Shown here one piece after another: positions 32,051 through 46,193 of a DNA stretch of 64,000 nucleotides. The position numbers were made by a program, and so were the translations under genes. The first letter of the stretch is position 1. Each line of letters opens with the position of its first letter. The notes beneath the pieces are model-generated. The model did not search any database, was not told the origin of the DNA, and worked only from the letters and a program-made list of their open reading frames with translations. The stretch is from Patiria pectinifera (Eukaryota > Echinodermata > Asteroidea > Valvatida > Asterinidae): the NCBI GenBank assembly GCA_029964075.1, contig CM057130.1, positions 7,688,001-7,752,000 of the forward strand, in the 5' to 3' direction.

Positions 32051-35000
32051 GTGGCTGTACCTGGCCGTCCAGGTCAAATCAGATCTCTTCCCAACTTAGA
32101 ATCCTGCAGTTAATGAGGCACAAATTGAAATCAGCTTGTGAATTTTGGAGGGTATAATCGTTCGGCAGTATACCACTTATCACAGATTAAAGGCATATAG
32201 AGGATCATGTGCATTTCATGAAGTTTCTTGTTTCTAATAAAGGCACCACTCAAAATACAAAGAAGACTGCTAAAAAAAGTTGAAATTTTAGCTCTTAGTC
32301 GATATTACACTTTTTCTAGAAAACTGTGGAAAAAAATACATGGCCATTGCACAACCTTCTGAACACGAAACTTGGTTTTTGTCAATAGAAAGTACAACTC
32401 TTAATTCCAAAAACCAGTCTATCGTTGGAAATCACCTAGATTTCTTGATTTCTTCTAAATGACAGCAAGCCAGACCAGACGGACTAATTTCATGGGGTGT
32501 TTAGTATCACTACGATCATTAATCCAAGAAAGCTACTGAAAATAATTCGGTAGGTTACTTTTGGGCCAATGAAAATGATCCTATATGTCTTTAACTGAGA
32601 ACAGATACACGCAAATCCATGACATTCTGCAGAGTTTGTAGAGGTTATACGAAGTAAACTTTTTCCATAGGCATCATGACGAGTGTGCTTGCTGCTTTGT
32701 GGCTGTGTAATTTGCCCAGTGATGCCGCATGGTTAGTCAGTATAATGTCAGGCTTTGTAGGCCATTTTGATCCAACGTTATTATGGCTAGATGAAGCATT
32801 TTCAACTCTCACAGTATCAACGATTCATCGTCAGAAACACGGAGAAGAGGTCAACCAAACACAAAAACAGAAATCGGGCACCAAATTAATATCTGTCATA
32901 ATACTTTGTGTACTCCTTATAAATTATTACCTGTCTACACATATCTCGTGTGGCCATCGTTTAGCTTTCAAACCAAGGTTGTCCACGTCAACTCTGGCAA
33001 GATTCCATTTTCATTTTGACAATAAACGCTCGTTTGGCACGGAATATTGTGTGGTCTCGAGGTTACAAAGATTAACGACGTGAAAATGGAAACGGAATTG
33101 CCACTAACTGGCACGGAGCCGGATTCACCATTAACACTTGTACACTGTGATCGTCGTAATGCCCTTGATTATTATTATTATTATTATGACGCGAGTACGC
33201 TTTCTTTCAGCGATATAATACAAATAGGTGTAATAAAAGATAATCACACAAAACCCAAAGCGTTTTCCAAAGAGGTATATAAGTTGTTACCCCTTAAAAT
33301 GACAGAAATATCCTTGAAAAAATCAAACATAAGTTGGCGTTAATGCAGGTATAGAAATATGCTAACATCATAAAAAAAAAAACAGCAGACAGTTATTACA
33401 AGAAATTGAAATTTACAATTAACAACTTTCATATTAAAATTTACTCTCCCCGTACTTTTCATCAAATTAGATTTTTAACTTGTTTTTTTTTCTTCACAAA
33501 ACTGCAATCCTAAATGAGAAAGATGTGCCCGAGTTATTGCAGGGCCGCAAATAATGAACCAAAACATATGGAATAAATGGTCAAAACCAGAATGGTTTAA
33601 TGATGTTTGAGATGGTTACCACAAAGGGAGGCCCTTATAGTTCAGATTGTGTAGCAGATATTTATGCATTTTTCACTGGCGCTGCGGCGCAGTTATCCTC
33701 ACTTTTTCGTCCATAAAAGTTTGGGACTGTCATTACTTTGTGCATGAGAGTGCTGAGATAGTAAAAACATGCAATACAAGAAATTAGACTGGCACATGAA
33801 ACAATCAGCCAAACATCCATTAGTAATCTACTGTGGCAAAAGAAACTTCTCGTAAATATACACAACTCGATCTATTTCTACACGTGTCCATAGTCATGTC
33901 ACCAGACTACTGAAGGATCGATCTTTTCAATAAGTTGGACATGTTACACAATAGTCGTAGGCTTCAAATTTAAATTGCTCTCATGTGCAACATGCATGCT
34001 GAAGAAAAGTCTCCTTTAATTAAACAAAACTGAATTGAGACCTAATTGGGCTGGTGAAATACTGAGGACCTTGTCTTTTTTTCATGACAACTTTGGAGAA
34101 TATTTGGCCAGTTTTATTCCTCCATGGCTTGAAATTAGTAAAGTTGGCCTGATTTTGTTTAGCATGTTTTGAACTCAAGGTCCCAGTCGGGTTCCGATAT
34201 TGCTCTTGTGTTGTGAGTAGACATACGTCGGTCAGAGATTGGCAAAAATATCGAGCAACCATAGTATTGAGTCAGTTCCGCTGCCTTTGTGCGCGAAATG
34301 GTAAAGAGTTTAACAACACTAAAACAACATTACCTTCACAAATCCCGAGAAATCAACCAAGCTCGGCCCTCGTTTTGCAGGGTGCACCGCGATATGGAGT
34401 GACATGGTACTTGATGCAATATCGAACTACCGTGACTATACCCGTATTCTAACCCTGATAACCACAGCGTTACATAACCGGTAATGAGTCTTATTCATCA
34501 GATCCAACCTCCACCATACTCCCAAACAAAAGCTCATCCATTGCCTTTGTAATTCCGTACTAACCCGCTACCATTATCAACATCGATCGCTAAAGTTGTG
34601 TGAATGTTTGGCCTGATCCGCCCTCAAATAATCCTAAGATTTCCGAGAAAATATAACACGTTGTACTGGTGGGTAGAAATTAATTGGTTTTTATCAGAAC
34701 CTCGTTAACTATTGTGTGCCAGCTAAGGGTGCTAAAAAGCCGTATCTGCAAAATGTGAAGGTGAAAGCCCACCAATCGCCATTTAGCAAACTTTGCCAAA
34801 AATGACCTTGATAAATACTCTCCATTTTTCATTCTATCGAGTAAAAAACCCCAAAACAATTACATCTATAGGCCAAAATATCAAGATGAATATTGTTAGG
34901 ATGCAAATGAGATCACTAGACAGTTTGTCCTCATCTTCCATTGGACTTGTCTTTGGAGGAAAAAGACGGGGAAATAATCCAAATTGTAACACTACCTTTC

Positions 35001-38000
35001 TCGATCATTCCATCAGCTGTTGTCGTAAAGTAACATGCGCGTTGACTTATATTTTGAACTAAAATAAACATTTTTTTCCGGCGAAGAGTTTATTTCATCC
35101 GAATGTTAACATCTGTAATACGTCTTAGTGTACACCTGAAATTCGAATAGCGAACTTATCAAGATAGTCTTTGCCATTTGTAAATTCAAACCATAACACT
35201 TTTTGTAATAAGGTTCAAACTTACCATAATGTTGCTGGAATTCCACCACGTGAAAATGACAGTTTCTCCGATCAACATAAGTCATTCCGTACACAGTCAA
35301 CACAAACAAATAACGTTTTATTGCGGAACATAAGAATTGTGATACACCACAAATTGTCGCATTTACAAGCTCCCCTACTGTGTACTGGTCGTATTAACGC
35401 CACCCCACGATGTTCCAATTGTCATCCCGTATACTGCACTCACCTGGGTGCACCAACAATCCGGTCTGAATGGGCCATTATTCGCAATCGGCTTCGTGCT
35501 TTGGGCTTGCCCTCTCACTCGTGAAATAGAATTGGCGAATAGTTGACAAACAGTAAATTAATTGGTAGCGAAGGTGAAAAGCCTCTTACGTCTATATAAC
35601 AACAGAAACTGTTCTCGACTTTTGCCCGATGTGAAGGGGAATCCTGTTCTCCTCGCACGGCGGTCGCAAGCTTCAAAACGCGGTACACTGCAGAGCTACA
35701 TGCACAGGGTTCTGCCCAACAAAATGGTCCAGTTTTTCATAACCAGAATAGGTCACCATGCGTCCTTCACTGATCAAAACATTTGTCTACCATCACTTAT
35801 TGCTATCCTTGAGTTTATTTATGGTTATTAACATTCTTTGTGTTGTGTTGCTGATGAAGGCACACTGAAAAATCACACTGAACTCTGTGTCTTGTAGGTC
35901 CGAATTAAGAAACATATTATCTCGACAAGGCCGGCTAAAAATACGTCTAGGAAATTATTTCGTAAAAGATGGTCAACTTTTGAAGGTCTCTAGAATTGTT
36001 GACTGTTTTTTCGCATGTAGATTTAGTTCAATAATTTCTCAAAGATATTAATAATGTAGTTGAAAAACAATGCTATAAATTACAAGCGACGAAATCGCCT
36101 AATATTTTACCAAGTCAAAGAAAATAACCGATTGTTTTTCTTTAAATACTAACTGACAGACCATAAAATCGCCGCTCGTCATAAGTCCAGCTAGGCCAAC
36201 TTGACTGGGAATTTTCATTCAACACTAAGCTCTATCCTGAATAAACACATATTCGTCACACGTCGGTCAGGATCAAGGGTACAAGCCAAATTACTAGGCC
36301 TAACATTACCTCAGGGAACTCCGTCAATTTCAGATGTCATGTCAGTGGGATTTTTTTGACAATCTAGAATTTCAAATACACCATCCAAAAAAGAGGGACA
36401 TGTGTTGAACTAAGACATCATGCGGCTTAGTAATGCCGATTTCGTTGTAGCCGGGACCAAATGTCGGACAATTATTTAACAACCATACCTGTTGCAAATT
36501 CATTTTAGTTTTTCAGTCACAATTTGTGCAACAGATACAATGATAAAAACATGAAATCTTGATACCGCTGTGAAATAAAAACAATTCAATCAGGTTAACT
36601 TCGCACCATAATACGCGACTATAGCTCATCTTTTCCATATGCGTCATAATACTGCACCAAACTTCAACTTCAACACGGTGACTCAGTCTCAATGGAATTC
36701 CGTAATACTTCAGGTTAGGCCTAAGTTTTTGTCTCAACGGACTTAATAGTCAAAATGCAAGTGTCCGTAAAATGAATTGAACTGACATTTTGACCAGTGT
36801 GTCAAAGGTTAAACGGCAAACTTGTACCACTGCAGAAAATTGACAACCGATGCGAGAATTCATTCAGTCCACGAGGAACCATTGCCAGCATCAGCTTCAA
36901 ATTTACTTTATGTAGGCCTATATAGGGCCTTTGGTATACAACCAACACGAAGCAATAATGAACCATATCAACGGCTTCAACATTTTTGTGTGAGAATATT
37001 GAATGCAGCTATAGGCTAAAAAGTGCAGAATAAAATACTTACAGATATCTTGGAACTTTAACACGTCTTTCATCAAACATTTGTCCTAATTCTCATAACA
37101 GGATGCAGACTTCACTCCAAATTTACAGGGGAACATTTGAAGGCTTTTACCCACCGAAACTTGCCTAAGTAAACCCACTCGACTACTGCGTAAATGTTGT
37201 CCTAGGTAATCCGTGAGTAAACGCCGGTCGCGATTGTCTGGAGGCAGGGCGATGGCACCAAACAGCAACTGAGCAAATTTGCTTCCCAAACACTTGACTC
37301 CTTTCCGTCAACTCAGCTCACTGTTAAGAACAGCAACCCAACCCTGACAGAAAATTGGCTTGTTGTGTAGAGTGAATATTTCGAATGTTTTTGGAGAGTG
37401 AAGTGAGTGGAAAGCAACAATAGTTAGAATAGCAAGTGCGTGTTTCACCGCCACATCGAACAATTGATAGCTCCCAACCAACTACATGACTTGTATAAAG
37501 ATCGAAAGAAAATTACCTGCAATATTCCTAACATAATAACATTTAAAAAAACCACCAGTCCGTTCCCATTGGATTGAGTATAAAGTGCCTTTCATTAATG
37601 ATAAGCAAAATTAATAACGGTATAATGTTGTCCCAATGAGCGCACTCATTGGTTGAATATGCTCATTCGAGCAAACTTATACCTGTATCACACGTGTAAT
37701 TGGTAGCAAGTGAAATACGAATTTACCTCCATGGGTCATGACGTTACAAGTCTGGAGACGCACATTCATCCATGACCTTATCTGCCGATTCTGCTCTCCG
37801 CGTCACGGTACATGCAGAAGTCAGGGTAAAGAAACAGTGCTAATGTGAAAGGGGTAGTTCACACTTGAAATATCTAAAGATTTTTTTTTATTATTTTTTT
37901 TTTTACATAAGTAACACTGCCTGCTATTAACAAAAACAAAATGTATTTCAAGTGAATTAGAGACCCTCTTCCTACCTCAATGTCTAAAGGTCATCGTCTA

Positions 38001-39423
38001 ATCAATCGATGTTCATTATCCATACACATACTCAAACCACAGTAAAGAAAAGTGTGCATCTTTTGTCCACTCCGCCGTGCATTATATATGTATACGGGTA
38101 AAACTGTTCTGAACATCGACTATTTTCCATGTAAACAGTGAAGATGACACGGAACAGGCTATAACATAGAAGAACAGTTCAACGGCAAGTGACTGTGACC
38201 CGACTCTACACGGGGCAATTTCCTACGTCAACTCCCGTAATTAATAGTCAGGTTCTGACAGTAGGCCTATGTCAACACAAAATGTTCGGCATGGGTGCGA
38301 AGTGATGTTTGTCGACAATATGAAAAGATCACTGAATGGTCACAAACACTCGGAATATGTGGTAGACTCTGAATGGCAACCGACGAAAGCTTGTAAGATG
38401 TCCAACAAATCGGAAGTCGCACACCGTTGTCAACCCTTTCAAAACTCACCTAGTTCACTATACTTCCCAGAAATTCTCCAAGAATGCTTGGTATCATTAA
38501 TTCTCATTCACAAAAATCCTTCAAAAAGCCCCCAACCTCCAAGAGTGCGACTCACAAACGTTTACGAATTCCAGTCAATAATGAGTCAAACTGATGTTGT
38601 TTAGTCCGTCCTGTTTACAATTTTGGTGATAGTGTAGAGCAAGAAATCAGACGCACCGTCCGTTAGGCAACTGTTGAACGCCAACCAATCACTGAAATAT
38701 GGCCCTTTCCCCCAAACTCAGTGGGACACATTATTTGTTACCCCCACCGGATCTATAGAAGTGGTTGCAATGTAAACACCTTAAATGCACCCACTTGCAA
38801 GAAGCCCCAACAACTGTAGCTTAATTATAAGCTCGTCTCATGATCATCTGGGTTAGGCTACCGCGCAAGGCGCCATTGTTGTGGCTTCTTCAGGCTTCAC
38901 TGGCGGCTTAGCCATTAAAAATTTAGACCACCGTTCAGCCTTTAAACCGCCTTCTTTTGTTATCTATCGACTGGACGAGCCTCCCTCTCCATGTCCAGTC
39001 AAACATAATCCGAGTTAACAGCACGAGTCCTGTCCACTCCTTTTGTGTTGGTTCTTTGCATGAAATAAACGGAGGAATCGTATTTGCAGTGGAGATTAAG
39101 AAACGCAAAGCACAAAAAACTGTCTTCTTTGGAGCTGAAAATAGCGCCCTACTTTAAGACTCCTGAGAGAAAAGATTTCAACCTTCTGTGATTTCACCAA
39201 ACTTTCTTCCATGCGTGGTTTGGGTAAAGAAACGTCACTGATTAATCATTAGCTGTATCATTCGTACTTTAGGAACAAAACGATTAGCGTAACAGTTTAA
39301 ATTCGATCTTGGAATCTAAATTGTTTACTGTAATAAACCATGACTAAACCGTTATATCTTAAAGGGCCCATTTGCCTCAGAATGAGATGAGAGATTCGGA
39401 GATACTTTCAACGAGGACATCCG

Positions 39424-39650
39424 TCAAGCTTACCCCATCGACCAAAATAAGGCATTATGATTGTCAATGGTTGGAATCGAACCCTGGCCAACGATGAAAT
39501 CAGTCAAGCTTACCCCATCGACCAAAATAATGCATCATGATGGTCAATAGTTGGAATCGAACCCTGGCCAACGATGAAATCAGTCAAGCTTTCCCCATCG
39601 ACCAAAATTAAGCATCCTGATTGTTAATAATTGGAATCGAACCCTGGCCA
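39424..39650. repeat. 80-bp tandem repeat, three units, with tRNA B-box-like word
   Basis: TCAAGCTTACCCCATCGACC recurs at 39424 and 39504, with one change at 39584, an exact 80-base period. Each unit contains TTGGAATCGAACCCTGGCCA, whose reverse complement includes GGTTCGATTCC, a consensus pol III B box. The third unit is more diverged. A tandemly amplified tRNA or SINE fragment is likely. Confidence 0.85.
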
Positions 39651-40159
39651 CCCAAGTGGTGCGTCACAGTCCATTACCAAGTGACTCGATGTTATGCAAT
39701 GGAATGAAAACTTCTCTCTATCGTTCTCTTGAAACAAGTAGAGTACCAAATTTGTCTTGAGCAGTAAAGTAGTGCCAGAATGGGCCCAGTTATTGGTACA
39801 TTTTGGGGTGTTTTTTTAAAGGAAAACAATGAATCACATACCACCACACTGTGTAGCTCCGGTATTATGATGTTCTCTCAAGAACAGCTCGACAAAAATG
39901 ACAAATTCCTAATGACCAATGTCCCAAAATACTGTGTACGTGTTTCCTATCACGTATCGCTGATGTACGGCCTGGATGGTTTATTTAGGTTGTCGAGAGA
40001 GCGGGAGCATTTATACACTCACAACTGAAGCCCAAGGGGGTTCAACATCATAGCTCATTCTGGCGTGGAGGTACCAGGGCTATAGCCCACTTGGGCTAGT
40101 AAGACAGACTGTTGAAGTATCAATGAGGCCGGATGGACAAAATATTGATATCCCATTCC

Positions 40160-40265
40160 CCTCTCGCCCCATGCGCCCCATTTCCGCTTCGCCCCATTTC
40201 CACTTCGTCCCTTTACCACTCCGCCTGAATGCCACTTCGCCCCACTGCCACTACGGCCGATTCCC
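40160..40265. repeat. degenerate short tandem repeat (CCACTTCGCCCCATT-like)
   Basis: Words such as CGCCCCATTTCC, CACTTCGTCCC, CCACTTCGCCCC and CCACTACGGCC follow each other at roughly 15-base spacing. No coding meaning is apparent. Confidence 0.6.
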
Positions 40266-43200
40266 ATTTTTGGTTTGTTTTAAATTCTGCCAAAGAAAAT
40301 GTAGAGACTTTCAAATCTTGTTTGGAAATTAACGTTTTCCGAAATTGCTGTGCAATGATGTCTGATATGTTTGTTGAGTTTTCACAAAATTATTCGGACG
40401 ATATCGATGTAATATATGCAGCTGAAAAGGCAATTAATGTTTAAACTATATTACTTTTTCAATGAAAACCGAAAAGCTTATTTCAGGCTGAAAACGTATT
40501 TAAAAAAGAAAAAGCTGTATACACGAAGGTCGATAATAATAACGTTTAATTGGACAGACGGAATAATAAAAAGGCGAACGAGGTTTATGTCATTGGACGT
40601 TGGCTTAAAGGCATACAGGATCATCAGCATTTGTCCAAAAAGTAACCTACCCAAATATTATCAAAACGGCTTACTTGGATTACAGATTGTTTACTGGTAA
40701 TAAACACCCCGTGAAATTATTCCGCCTGGCTTGCTGTCATTGAGAAGAAATCAAGATATGTAGCTGCTTCCAACGATCGGTCAATTGACTGAATTTTGGA
40801 GAAAAAAAAGACTGCTATATTGTCGAAATTGTTTTTCGTGATCAAAAGGTTGTGCATGGCTGTTTACTGTTTTCTCGAAAAGTCCAATATCCACTGGGCT
40901 GAAATTTCAACAGATTAGGTTATGAACATTCTTCTTTGGATGTCGGGTGCTGTGTTATTGAGACAAACAAAACGCATGAAAAGAAAATAATTCTATATGA
41001 CTTGAAGTGTAAAGTCAAACCAATTAAGTGTCACGATTGTAATTTTTTTCGAAAAAAATACGTTTGTTAAAATACTTTTGTTGAATTAAATTATTGCCTT
41101 TGAGGTTGAAATGTTAGACCCTCGAATTAATTTCATTTTTAAAGTTAAATTGGAGCTCAAGATCCTGTCCTCGCTCCAACTAAACAAATTAAGCTTTGCA
41201 GTTGATATAAATAATATGGTAAGTGTGGAATGCACGAGGAACAAGTTTATATTACAAACGCTTTTTAGGTTTTACGCGATTCCGTCGTCTTCATACTTTC
41301 GCAGACACTGTTGGCCAAGTTTGGGAGATTTTCCGTGAATTTCTGCGACCAAAACAAAGGTCGCACTTTGATTTGTACATTTGTGTATATTACGTATTCT
41401 GATTCCTGATCCTATCCACATGCATGGTCAGGCCCCTGTCACGAATTATATTTGCTGGCAAATCATTGCTGGAAAAAATATTACGGTAAACAAAGGGACT
41501 TTTAATTCTTTGTAATGTTCTTAGGAATTCACATTAACAGTTGAAAAAAAACTGTACTTCAGCTCAAGGAAAATTTGCCTTCGAGTTGCCAATGAAAATT
41601 GCCTCGTTTGGTTTTATAGTCTTAGTCTGCCATTGAACGGCTGTAGTTTCTCCGAATAGGAAATGTGTACATGAACGGGCACCCATGAACGTATGGTAAG
41701 CCCATGGTATGGGGCACCACATGGAATGCATTTCTCAGTTGAAAACGTATAAACACACCCTCCAATGGCATGCTAAAAGTTTCAATTACCACATATATGA
41801 TCGTTTCAATTACCATTACGTGTATATGGTTGTTGCGATTACCACTTTGATTTGCAAAATGTATTTTAGGCTGAAAACTCGTCGTCCAGTTGGCCTATAT
41901 TCCAACGCCAACAATGCAGTTTATTACTGACAACTCTTAATACTTAAGATCAAGTATTGTGACCGTCCTTTTATATGCGTTTCAGATCGTTCAAAATGTG
42001 TAATTACCTTGAAATAAATACATTCAGACTGAAAAAGAACAACAATCCATGGTTGATATACATGTGTACTTACAATGGACAGCGTTCCAGAATCTTTATA
42101 CTTAGGGCGTACTGGCAGTATAAAGTCCTATTCGTATTATACATGTAAACGGCGTGCTGCATGAAACTCTGTCAATGACTGGCTTTCCGTGTCGAAAGTT
42201 GAACACTACATCCATCCATGTCAGTCAACAGCTATATTCTCTCTCTTGAGGCGAATACTTATCTATCTACGAATGATCCACTGAAGAATCGTACATGATC
42301 GATCCAATTTAGTAGAAAAACACGCACACAAAACTCTGAATGTCGCCGCTTTTGTTGTCCAATAAGCGGAAGAAAATTGCACAGCTGTTGATTTTCCGGC
42401 AACACAAAAGGCAAAACAAGAAGTTTTAGAAGAGTTCTACTTCTCTCCGAAGATCATTTGAAATATTTGGCAGGCCTATAGAGGCTGACTCGACCAAAAC
42501 GGGTTAACAAGAAGGTCTCTGCATGCAAACCATAAATCGGAGTTTGTAATGATGCTTCGTGCAGTTACCAATTTCATGAATACATAAAACAGCCGTCTGG
42601 CTACTTCAAAGTTAAAAAGCCCATAATTAATCCTTTAATCCGGATTCAAAAGCGTGAGCCGTCATCATTGCAATCATTTAGTTGAATGTGACGGGCGAAT
42701 CAATGGCCGCAACCTTCCATCAGAAAAGATTTTACGCTCTATTTATTCCTGTCCAAATTTTCTTTTCTACTAATCCCAAGTGAGTCTAAATGGATTATCA
42801 TGTAAAAACCCCCGAAAACAAGAAAAGGAAAGAAAAACAGTGAAGTCAGAAGAGGTGAACTGTATTACAAGTTTCTGACTTTATGTCAGCCTGTTTTCGA
42901 TGTTTGTTGTTGTAAGGAGTTGCTGCATGGTCGTTGTTGTTGCTATTGTTATTTGTTGCTGTGTAGTTATTGTTGTTGCTTGCCATTATCAGACACTTGG
43001 GGGCGCTGTCCCATCACCCTATCCAAGGCGCTGGTGATCTCTAATTAGTAATTTCTTGAGCTCTTATTGGACAGATTTAAAAAACAAAACAAAAACAACC
43101 AGTTGACCCGGCTTGACACTTTGCATAAAAGTGCGCACGGAAATACCCGGCCTGCGTTGATCATATAGCAGATATCATAAAACAGACCAGTAAATTGGCC

Positions 43201-44629
43201 CAAAATTGCCTACTTCGGTCATATCACGATTTGTTTAATACTGTCATATATTTTTTTCTCTTAACAGAGATTGACCTTGCAAAAGGTTTTGTAGAAAAAA
43301 AGTGCCAGATGTAAAGCGGTCTTTAAACTTGTATTTCTGAGAAATGTGGGCTGAAAATGGACCTTATAATCGCTCTATTTTATGGAGCGGAGGGATAATT
43401 TTTCAAAATGGCGAGGGGCTTCGGGACTGCATTTAGGGGTGATAATTCTTTTCATGAAAAAATCACCCAAAGGTCATTGGTTAACCTCGCAAAAATTGAA
43501 TAAAAAGTTAGAAAGGGGAAGTCAAGCTTTAATTTGATGCATGAGTCGATCAACTGTAAGAGTTCTGAGGATTTTTCCCCCCGATTTGGGGCGTATTTAT
43601 CATCGGATCCGGAGCCTGTGGGAATTATTTACTTGTCTGTAGCTATACATTTTGTTTGCATGAGATAAACATGGAGGAAGTCTATGCGATGAACGGGTTA
43701 CTCTCGCAAAGGTTGGCAATCTTATAAATGGACGGAAAGCTCTAATTCCCCCGAAACAGCAATCTGTATTCTAGGTAGGTCATGTGTCTCATTGCATTTT
43801 AAAGAACGATCTAATAATATATTAAAGCCTAAAACAGTTGCCGAACTGACGTTTCCTTTTAGTATACGCACTAGTAGTTAACGCCCTAGCACCGCCATCA
43901 ACGTCAGACTTTCTATTTTCACTTTTCCATCCTTGGCGTTTTCTGAGCTGAGGAACGACTTAAATTTTAAGGCTTTTCGCACAGGACCTCTTGAAAGGGT
44001 TAGATTGTGCAGTCATTCGCCGAGAGCGGGCGCCCTTTACATCACACGCGTGCGCGCCACAGAGCTGTACTATTTTGTAGTCAAACAAGAGGCGTAGTGT
44101 TGGGATTAGAATACGGATGACAAAGTCACTGCGTTATAGAACCAGACTGGGCTAGTGAATTACTTGAAGTTGAACACCACAATTTTGGAAAGACTGCAGT
44201 TCACTTCCTCAAAATTAGTATTTGCATGTCCTAATGTAGGCGGAAAACCCCATTTTTTTGCAGTAAAAAAGGGCGTCGCTTGAAGGGGTTGGGATGTGAC
44301 CATTGATCTGTATTAGTAAGACTGGAAAGGACAGTGAAGATCCGGAAAACGCGGACACAAACAACTGGGTACCGGTAGTACAGTAACGTTTGCGACCTGA
44401 GTTTCACCACGGGCTTAAGAAATCGCCCGAAGCCAATGATGAAACCAAGAATTGGGAAATGCGTTTTAAATTAAAGTCTGGTTCTGGGATAGTCGTTTGG
44501 ATGCTACATTAGAAAAAAACATGCGGTGGGGAAACGCGAAGTACGCGAACATAAATAACTTTGCACCGTACGTCACCGCAAATATATTTTTCCCCCCAGT
44601 TTTGGGTCTCCAAGGTTATTACTAGCCTT

Positions 44630-44755
44630 CGACTCGAGTTGAGTCGAGTCTTCTGATGAGGGACTCATTTCAGTGATTTGCTCGCAGTAACTCGAGTCGA
44701 GTCGAGTCAGTTATGTTTACCCATTGGGGCTCGAGTCGAGTCGAGTCGCCTTGGT
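44630..44755. repeat. GAGTC-rich simple repeat clusters
   Basis: Runs of CGAGTCGAGT occur in three places (near 44632, 44692 and 44731), separated by unique sequence. This is a short satellite-like or amplified transposon-end motif. Confidence 0.7.
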
Positions 44756-45657
44756 CTAGCTCCCCCCCCCCAAACGAAGTGCATCTGAAAAAGGCGTTAC
44801 AGCGCTCCAATTCGCTCGAAAATAATCCCACCTTTCCGGCCTTGCTCTGTGAATTATCATCAGTTGCTATCGGTGTGGATGGTAGCTCGGTCATAGCCGC
44901 GTACGGTATTTCCAAACCTTACAAAACTGTTTACTGTGTGTGAACGTCTTCATTCATTTAGATCAAAATGTCAGCAAAATCAACAAGATGCATGCGCACG
45001 TGACCCCGATCTGACAGTGTAACATATAGCAATTTATTAATTTCATTTGCATATTATTTGTTTACTCACATAATTGCAAAAATCAATACAGCGACGGAGA
45101 GAGGATTTTATTTGAAAGTCACAACACACATTCAAGGGTGTTATTTCACTTTCCCCGTTTACAACTTTGTTTTTACTTTCCAAAAGAATGTCGTGTAATC
45201 GGTGGGAATTTATGTATAAATTTGAAATTGAATATAATCTAGAGTTTCCACTTAGTATTCGACTTTGAAATAACATATATCAGTTTGAGTTTTCCCTTTA
45301 ATATATGACTTTGGAATTTGACCGGAAGGATTTTATCCATGAATTATTTTGTTGGACTTTGCACTTCATAAGTATCAGTTTAGAATTTGCCGTTGTTTAC
45401 ATAATTTGCCGTTCAATATAATTGTGTTGCCTTCAATCACTTAGTTTGGTATTAGATATTCAAAGGCATAATTTATTGCTTCATAATCGGTACTTAAGAC
45501 CTCTAAGAAAACTTCATTATAATTTTGTGTTTAAATTTTTATAATACGTGTGAAATATCCAATTTGTTGCCGGTCATTTTTAGCTACTTACAATGATTTG
45601 CTGTTTCTCTGCAATTCTTCCACAGTCGCCTGTGTAACTGAACAGGTCACAAAATAG

Positions 45658-46193
45658 TTAAAGGTACAGTCCATCATTTGTAATTTGTACATTTTGTTCG
45701 TTTGAAGCAACAAACGTGCTCAAAATTTAAAGGAGGGTGCCGGTGCTGAACAACTAACCTGATGAACTTTCAGCTCAGTGAATGCCGTATATACTGAGTT
45801 TTCAACATTCTGGGTTCTCGATTTCAAATCAAAAGTTGCTGAATCGTGTTTTGAATTGGGCCTGAATTCAGTGTCCGAGACACGTTCTCACTGAGCCGAT
45901 TGCAGCTACGCGATGTCGCGCACTCGAATTATATAGCAACCGCGCGCGTGTGCGTCGTGTCAACGCTTGAATTAAAAAACGTACTACTAGTACTATACTA
46001 ACGGAAATTTCCAACCATGCGTCTTTAGACGCATCGTTCTTTCGTTGATGTCTATAAAATGACTGCAAGTCAAAAAGAAAAATTTCACGGGGAGTTTAGT
46101 TCCCTTACTATCTTTATACCAAGTATATGTTGTTCAGAAATAATTACGTCAGTTACTTTTTGGATAGCTTCAAATGATGGACTGTAGCTTTAA
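45658..46193. mobile_element. TTAA-flanked MITE family D
   Basis: Starts TTAA-AGGTACAGTCCATCATTTG and ends CAAATGATGGACTGTAGCT-TTAA. 536 bp, no coding capacity. The terminal layout parallels family A (AGGGAATATACATCATTTG), including the shared CATCATTTG, although the interiors differ. Confidence 0.85.

Noticed and set aside
32676..33083. 135-codon open frame on the plus strand
   Set aside because: No domain, no signal peptide logic, no supporting splice sites, and composition like surrounding non-coding DNA.
35171..35524. 117-codon plus-strand frame rich in Cys and His
   Set aside because: The Cys/His spacing does not fit a zinc finger and no neighbouring exon fits.
39424..39650. CRISPR-like array
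   Set aside because: Units are contiguous 80-bp tandem copies without unique spacers, in animal DNA.
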